Assembly (NCBI RefSeq): GCF_041260155.1 | Contig: NW_027248277.1 | Span: 23,159,822 to 23,223,821 of the forward strand | Direction of reading: 5' to 3' | Origin: Ptychodera flava | Taxonomy: Eukaryota; Hemichordata; Enteropneusta; Ptychoderidae | DNA length: 64,000 nt | In this document: piece by piece, positions 14,301 to 23,164 of the stretch | Numbering within the stretch: position 1 is the first letter of the stretch | Layout of the letters: each line of letters opens with the position of its first letter | The notes under the pieces: model-generated | The model's input: the letters and a program-made list of their open reading frames with translations, nothing else | What the model was told of the DNA's origin: nothing | Database searches by the model: none | Position numbers and translations under genes: made by a program

Positions 14301-16058
14301 CATTTACATGATGAACTTTTGTTTTCAGGGTGAATGTCCGGAAGCACTGCATCAAACTTTATAAAATATGGTACCAGTGATAATCTATCAGTGTTATGAT
14401 ATGATGCAAAAATGTTTTGCAACATCCTGTTGATTAATTCCTAGTTGACTCATTTAATAACCTTTAGGATGGTGGCCTACATTGATTTTATGTTTTCAGC
14501 ACCATGGAACTCATTCTTGCCCATTGAGCGCCATCTGTATCAAAGTATTTTTATCACAGACCTAATTAATGAAGAGGACTCTATCCTCTTTGATGACTTG
14601 TAATCAAAGTACCCATTAGCAAGTGGGGACTGTGTCACCAACGATGACTTGTTTATTTGACTTTTGAACTTTCAAAGAAACACGATTGGAACTAATTTGT
14701 GATAATTGGGTTTTCATATTTTAAATTGGTCAAAAGTGTTAGGTGCCAGATAGTTGAATGTTGCAATATTACAAATTACTCAATTACGTATAATAGAGCG
14801 ATAAACGACTAAACTTCCATGCAACTGACACGTGGTCATTACTGTGTTGGTACATGTTTTAGTAGCCTAAGGAGCCACACAAATCGATTATACCTATTTG
14901 CAGTTTTCATTGCACCCTGAATCATTCTTAGCCCAAACAGGAACTGCTCTGGCTGGGTCTGAATCTTGATTAGCTAACACACTTATCACATTAGTTTTGC
15001 TTGTTGCCAAATCGCAACGTGTTAGACTAGGTTGTTCACTTCACACAGCCATACTCAATAGCACTTTGTAGGCACTGTTATTTGTTATTATGAGAGTGAA
15101 TATCTTTTCCATCTCCTGTAAACTATGTAATTGAGGGTCATAATACATGCAAATGTGCAGTCTGTTCTTCATCCATTTCTACAATGCCCTGCCCGTGATG
15201 ATTTCACATTGTATTCTCGCCAGCATGCTTTTTCTCTGTGGATGACACCGATGTAACCGGTAGGTGAGGCAGCAGTTTTTGTCACATAAACAAGGTCGGG
15301 ATGAGTATCATGAACGACTGACTGTCCGTTCTGCGTGTCTACAAATCACGCAACCATGTCTTCCACCCGGATTGCAACGCATTCGATGCGCAACTCTTCC
15401 AACATTGGTAGGAATGACACATGGTGCAACTAAGCTACTGAATCAGCTACGTCATTGACTGCGGCACTCATGAATTGCACCATTTTTGTCCTTTCCGGCA
15501 CACACAAGCATATTTTAAATTTCTGATCCTCTCCTAAGTTTTCCGAGTTATCTGCCTATAACAATCAAAAGTTCTCTCAACAGTATGGTTTGGTATGTAT
15601 CACAAACAACAACAACAAATCTTATTTAATTGTCGGTTCCACTTACATTGGTACAGATAAGATAGAGGATATCGATATAGCTGAAAAGCTTCAGCTCTTC
15701 AAGGTCTATGCAGCGATATCTAGTCCGGCCTACATTTGTTTTACCAGTGATGATCCTCTGCTTACAGCCTTTGGGATTTCAGAGAGACTTCACAAAATGG
15801 AGAAAACTGGTGGTCTTTGCAGCACCTCTAACGTGAGTGACATACAAGGCCTATTGCAATCAATGAATCACAATCATACTTGTTAAATTATGAAGGTGAT
15901 ATGTATAAATATCTAACATATTAATCCTGATCTCATTATTACTTTGTTTTTAATTTTGTTAACTTGCTCGTGGTATATGTATATGTATGTCTCCTGTTTC
16001 CCTCATTTCCCTCTCTATCTCTATGTCTGTCTCTCTATCTCTCTGACTCTGTCTCTGT

Positions 16059-16108
<50 letters not shown>

Positions 16109-19100
16109 ACAAATAATGTTAAAGCCTGTTTTGAAACAAGGAATCATTACATTATTGTTTGAAACGAGAAAGCATTACATTATTGTTTGGAACTTCCATC
16201 TAGGAGCAAATGATTCGAGATACTATGGTGGATCCCATCACAGGCAATACGTTGTTCAATGTGTCTAAGATGTGCAATCTTTTTCTAACAGACAAAGTAT
16301 TCATAATAAATTAAAACTCATTACAATTGTCGAACTTCTTCGAAACCTACAATAAGAAAGAATAATACCCAACTTAAAATATGTGAGCAAACGCAAGCCA
16401 ACGAAACAAACAAAGTAATATATGTTATCTGATGATCACGTAAGTGCATGAAACTCGAGTTACAGGTAACAAATATGCTTGATTTGTCATATTACCATCA
16501 TTTACCATCATTTCGGCTTGCTCTGCGACCCTGCTTCGAGCATTGCATCTTCTAGGAGCGATAGACGCAAAAGTGTAAACTTTGATTTTCATAGATCATC
16601 GTCAGGTTTTGTTGATGAATCCGTGAAGGAATCAGCAGTCTCACCAAAAGCATCAATCTTGAACACATTCAGGTGTTCTGACTCGTGTCCTTCTTTTTAA
16701 GCAATGTACGGGGATCTTACAAACCGTCAAATGCATTCTCCAACAACTAACAAGTCTATAGTGACTTCAATGATGTATTTTTGAGATGTTGCGCTTTGCA
16801 AAGATGCTCTGCAATCTTACTGACAAGTCGCTGGTAACTAATTTTCCCATGCTTCTCTATCAGTGAGGGACAATATGCATTACCATACATAGATAGTATT
16901 AATGTTAGTTATCAAGTCAGTCCTGTGCATTTGCGTGTTTGGTGAATTTAGAATAGAATCTACTCTATTTGCCTTCCCCCGAAAATATAGTGGTCTTACC
17001 TGTAGGAGGTATTTAAAACTGAATACGGATTAGTTTCACTTTCTATCACGTCAGCATCATGTATATCCTCTTTGACTGTGTACCTGGTATTTGTGCTACT
17101 GCAGTGCCTTGCTTATGACTTGGGTGACAAGGCTTTAAATATATTGTTTGCAATACTATTCTTCTATACGCAGACGATATTGTCATTTTAGCCGAAAATG
17201 CAGATAATTTACAATCAATGTTGTCAGTTGTTCATAATTGGTGTTTAAAATGGCGTATGGTAGCTCATGATTCTAAATCACAGGTCGTTCATTTTAGACC
17301 AACTCATGTACAACGTAGTACTTTTCAATTTTGCCTCGGAAACAAAGCTCTTACATATACAGATAAGTATAAGTACCTTGGGGTTATTTTTCATGAGCAC
17401 TTGAATTTTGACTTTGCTGCGTCTACACTTGCTGATTCTGCTGGAAGAGCCCTGGGTGCCATAATGTCTAAATTTTCCCTCCTTAAAGACATGGGGTTTG
17501 GTACATACTCGCATTTATTTAATGTAGGAGTTGTTCCCATTATGGATTATTGTAGTGGAGTATGGGGCTTTAAGAAATTCAGGTGCTGCGATTCAGTCCT
17601 AAGTAGAGCAATTCGTTTCTACCTTGGGGTTAATCGCTTTGCTCCCATTCACGCCATTACTGGAGATACGGGATGGGCCTCTTCACGGGAGAGACGGAAG
17701 TTGAATATGATAAGAATGTGGAACAGGTTACTTGTGATGCCTGATAACAGGCTCACGAAGAAAGTTTTCATTTGGGATCTTAACACTAATAATAATAACT
17801 GGTCCTCAGAGGTTTATGATGTTTTCAATGAATTAGGAAGGGCTGACATAATTGATTCTGTCGTATCATGTAATCTGTCTATGGTAAAGGACCTATTATA
17901 TAATCACACTAAATGGGAATGGGCTAGCTCTGTACAGAGCAAACCCAAGCTACGTACGTACGTAACTTTTAAAGAGACCTATGGCCCTGAAGAGTACCTA
18001 AAGGTAAATTTATGTCGGAGCCAGAGGTCTCTCATTGCTCAGTTGAGATCAGGTACCCTTTCCTTGCGTATTGAAACGGGTAGATTTCAAGACCTAGACG
18101 TAGAAGATAGAATTTGTGAATTTTGTGATTTGCGTACGCCAGAAACGGAAACGCATTTTCTGTTTTACTGTAAGGCATATGACTATCATCGTAGAATATT
18201 ATATGACAAAATTATAGGAAAATTAGCAAACTTCAGTGACTTATCAGACCCTGAAAAGTTAAAATTCTTATTTACAAATTGTTGTAGACCGTTAGCACGC
18301 TTTGTTGAAGCAGCTTATACCGTCAGGAAAACTTTTTTGTATCACCAGTGCTAATTTATTGTACTTTACTGCTTTGAAGTGACCTGTAAGCCCGTGTGGG
18401 CTGGTTGCACGTATTGTATTTTTACAGTGTTGCATTTTGTATTTTGTCTCAGTTGCAGCGGAGAGCTGCGAGTGCAAATGTCACTATAATAAATATCCAT
18501 ACCATACCATACTTTTCTTATACAGTACTGCACTTATTTTCCCTGTTGGCGTTACAACTGAGTCCCCAGAAGGAGAGAATGTACAGATTGTGTCTGAAAC
18601 AATCTACAATATAGTATCATACTTGGTCGTGTCACCGACAATAAAATAATCCAGATTGGTAACTCTTGCATTGAAATCGCCTATTGGAACCATTAAGTTG
18701 CCGCAGCTTACAGAACATCGTCCAAAGGTCGTACAAGCATTTTGGTTTTTCAAGATCTGTTATTCTTTAAGATTCTTCACGTAACTGTGCCTTTAAAACA
18801 GGTAGATATTCTTCTAAGTTGTCGACTCTTAATTGAAGGAACCTAAAATTTGTCTTAAATTTCTTTTTTGTCTAATTGCATCTAAGTTGACATCCAGGGC
18901 AGAAATATTTTCCTTTGAAATTGAGTCTGTGATGCTGAGTTTAGGTGAACTACACCAGAGGTTCGTTCTATATTCCCAACTGCAACAAAGAGTTCAACAA
19001 GACATACTTTAAATGCCAGTGACACGTGGCAGTTTATCAATGAAATGCGTAGACGGATCAGAAAATGTCCAATTTTTCCTACATAGATTTCTAAATCCGT

Positions 19101-22100
19101 CGCCTTCCTGTACAATCAACCTTTCTTTACCTTTGCAAGTCTCTATGATATCTTTCGAGATTGCAACACAAATTTAAATGTGGAAATATCACCTGAATGA
19201 TGGAGCACTAAAATCTTTCTGTTAATAACGTGAACGCTCACATGCCCCGTCATTTCTCATGTATGGAACGCCTACCCAAGTGATCGTGGGACCTTCCATG
19301 ACGTGGAGGCACTCTTTATTTTGGAGAAGGATGTCGTTGAAGGTGACTAAACGTGACCATTTCGAGTCTCTACCAATATTTAATGTGATTATGAACTTAT
19401 GCAAAAAGCTCACTTCTCATATTGGCAATAGAGTATAGGTATGGCATTGTATGGTATAAACCAGTGTATGGGTTAAACTCTGTACTTTGAAATCCCAAAT
19501 TTTAAAAATCAAATCATTTCTCTCTGTGCCCCTGAAAAATAATCTCGCCTTAGGTAACCCCTCGCAAATTTTGACTCGGAACATTAGTGCTCCTTGTCTG
19601 TTGATGTAGGATCATGCTTTGGTTCTCCCATTTAGATGAGGTTGGCCCTCCCCTAGGGGGCTCCAATCTGGCAAGGTTTGTCCTTCCCTTTATGACCCCG
19701 TCTGGTAAGGCTGGCTTATCCCTTGGGGTATCCTTGTGTGGCAATGCTGTTCCGTTCTTAGAGGTCCTTGTCTTAAAAGTTTGGTCTGTCTTTTGATATC
19801 TTCAAGTTCAAACCAACTGGTCTTGGCTAGGCCCTTGCAATTGTCCAACATCACACGTGTGGTTACACAGCTTTGCTTCCATCTGATAAGGGTGATTACA
19901 TTCCTTTTGATTCAGTCACATAATTGTAATGATCACACCCTTAAGATACACCAACACGTGTATTGCCCTTAAAATATTGGAATCTTTACACAGGAGGTTC
20001 ATAGGTTTATAACTATACTGTAGGGGTTTCTTCGTACAGAGATTCTAATTAAGTTTCTCTATGCTACAGAGGAGAATATGAATCAACCAATGAAACAGCT
20101 CATGGACGAAGATGAACTCGTTCATATACCTCAGCGACACTTCAGTTTCCCGTAGAAACATGGAATAAATTTCGCCAAACAAGCGTATATAGGCGGTAGA
20201 ATGAAGCGAAAACTATGATTTCCCTTTTCAAATGTTTAGTTAAAAACAATGGCGAGTGTTTAGAGCGGGAATGTGCATCAAACCCCTGACTAGAACAGTA
20301 AGATTTTCTATTCAAGCAGCAATTGAACATGAAGAGTTCATTGGTAACAATCATTCACGTGTAACCTAGACAGTATGCTAAAGATATGTTTTGCTTCTTT
20401 ATGTTAAAAATAATATGCACTTCTGCGGGTACTACTGCTATCTATATTTGGAATCACCCTGTAAGCTCCTAAAACTATGCTGTTGCAGTGCCTATATATC
20501 TGAACACAGCCAAAGCAATAACATTTAAAAGCATAATTATATGGTGATTTATAAAATCGTATAACCTCGTCTTCTTTCGGTCTTTAACACCATTTATTAC
20601 CCCTCGTGGCCTCGCGTTATTAGAAACACGTCGCTGCACCCCTCGGCCTATAGCCTCTGGGATAGCAATATATTTATGGTAACGTGTGATCTCCCTTAGG
20701 GTTATAAATTTGCGCTATGGTCCTCACTGCCAGGTAGTAGAAGACTGGTACCCCTAGAAAAATAAACCGTTTAGTTTCATACTCTGATACATATTTTACA
20801 TGTGTGCGTTTCTTTTAATTTACAGGTACATTTGTCGAACATTTACATGAAACTGGAAGATTTCACTGTTGAATTATTGGAAATGTGCGAGGACTCGGCA
20901 ACACTACGGACCGTACTACACGGTGCAAGTGACTCTAATTTGTCCTCGTTGAGTAATGGTCGTTGGAAAACTGTGAATGAGGCTATCGATAAAAATCAAA
21001 AGAAGGTATATATAACAAATTTAATGTCAAGACAGACGTATGTTTATACAAGTTGAAGGGGCTAGAGAAATGCCCTTATACCATTCCTTTCACAAACTGC
21101 GAAAGTTGCTTTATCAATTTTTGTGGTTACTTATATTAAACTTTACAGTTCAGCGTTATTAATCGATATGAAAGACAAATAATTATTTTGTTTTTTTCAC
21201 TTACCTACGTACGCTTGTACTTTCTCCGACAGTTTATCAGTCATTCTCACATTCAAGAAATCATGCGGTCAGCATGGTTACATGGCCAACCTAAGTGGTC
21301 AGAATACCCAGGATTTTGGTGGAATATCCTCTACGCCGTATTTGCAGTGGTTGTCTGTGGATTGTTACATCCCCTCCTTGCACTTTTGCATATTGCATGG
21401 CCTCATACACAATTCATCATGTCACCAAAGACTAGATTTATCTCATATTTGTTCTCGAATTTTTTCTTCTTATGGATTATGCTCTGGCATATAAACCCTT
21501 ATCTCTCATTTTTGCAAGCATCAAGCTTCTTAGTATATGAACTGCAGCAAGCCATAGCCTTTGGTTTCAGCAAGTACATTCGGGACGGCTGGAATGTAAT
21601 TGATATTTGCAACTTTACAACCTTCGTTTTCGCTCATTTCTTGTATATTTTTACCCAGCTGCCGCTGTCGCCTTTAGGCTTTCGTACATTGTCTACTTTA
21701 TTGATAATTTTTACAAGATTAGTAGTAGTTACTGTTGTATTTATTAATTTACGAACTCTTCAGTATCTTTATTTTTTTAAGAAGATTGGCTCTATACTAT
21801 TGATCTTTATTCGGATGTCGTCAGACGTTTTGAACTTTTGTTGCTTGTTCATGTTTGTGGTCATTGTTTTTGCGGTTGGTATTTTTTACAATTATGATGG
21901 CGTAAAGCGATTGCAACGTATCGAGGCATCAGAGAGCTGGGATAGGTAGGTTTGCAGTAGAAACTGCCTTTACATTTCAAAACACACCCAAAGAAACGAT
22001 AGCGTCAATATTTTAAATACAGTGTCATTGTAAAGAATGCATCTATTGATGAATACACAAAAAGACATGTTCGCATCATTATATAAATGCGATATTAATC

Positions 22101-23101
22101 AGTCTCTGATCGCATATCTTCCTTTGTGTTTTCTTCATCAAGCTGCTCATTTGACAATTGATGAGCAATTTTCTTTTTCACGTTTTCGCTATTTATAAAT
22201 GAAATAGATTATCTCGTATCTTTATCTCCATTTCGGTGAGCGAGGTACCATCAAATACCTTTGAAAAGCAGTAAAGTGGCTTCGTGCATTTTGAAATCAT
22301 CACATATTTTTATAGATACTCAACAGAATCAAAACAATGTTGTTAGCATGTTAACATGTTGTTAACTTTACCTTTGATTTAGTGGTATAGGGCTATGACA
22401 GAATTTAATATGGTCTGTCTCCGGCTCAAATTATCATGATGAGTTATCTATCTCTCCGATAAACACTGGCGTCAATGAAACCTCTGAAAAGCAATTCGAA
22501 CATCTCAACGTTTGGGCTATCTCCATAACCGGTAATATACTATACGGAATGTTTTGCTTCTTCATAATTATCATATGTTTAACCTCTGCATCGCTATGAT
22601 GTCTGAAACCTACACGAAAATAAAGGTATGTACTTGAAGTTAACGTACTTGTGATCTAACACAATGTTTGATATCATGGGATATTTCGATTACCAAGTAG
22701 TGTAATTTGTGAGCCACCGAGGCAGGTTTTCTTCGTGAATAACAGAGACACTGTGTGAGGTGAAATATTAAATATTCTCATATTGATCGAAAGTAACAAA
22801 AAGCACCGATCCATAGTTCTTCTCCTCATTATCTGACAGTTAATCCCTTCAACCTTTAGATACTTGACTGACTGAAATTTGGTAAAATTCCTCTGAGGCC
22901 TGTAAGGCCTCCACTAGGAAATACATTCTACTGCTCTTATTCAAACATTCATTGAATAAAGGTTCAAATATAAATAATAATTAATTCAAGTAGGAGCTTG
23001 AACACTCTGGAAGAATATAACCTCTTATTACCTTGATGTGACGTCATAAAATATTACTTTTTTTGTTTACATCTTTTAGGCTATGGTTAATGCCCAAATA
23101 T

Positions 23102-23164
<63 letters not shown>

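Larger units (their letters stand above)
11026..14648. mobile_element. 3.6-kb repeat-rich non-autonomous element (Helentron/HINE-like?)
   Basis: Flanked by the 7-bp direct repeat TTGTTTA (11019-11025 and 14649-14655). Copy B has the uninterrupted site at about 49935-49960 (TTGACATATAATTTTCATTT). The 5' end begins GTCCCCACGGACACC; the 3' end is GGGGACTGTGTCACCAACG followed by ATGAC, so AGTCCCCAC is present in inverted orientation near both ends. Inside are a CGTG/CCGT microsatellite (11070-11110), ~150-bp units (11173-11430), two ~657-bp units (11481-12800) each with a TATG microsatellite, decayed subunits to 13110 and another 150-bp type unit at 14100-14280. Microsatellite-headed ~150-bp arrays are a hallmark of HINE/Pearl elements; that assignment is inference. 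No transposase ORF. Confidence 0.75.

Noticed and set aside
15944..16162. Ser-Leu-rich ORF and its minus-strand Arg-Glu shadow
   Set aside because: (CT)n microsatellite in the copy A intron; not conserved in copy B.
16479..16700. Ser-rich ORF near the TRPC exons as a possible extra exon
   Set aside because: Copy B (57740-57830) has deletions there that break the frame, and no TRPC segment matches.
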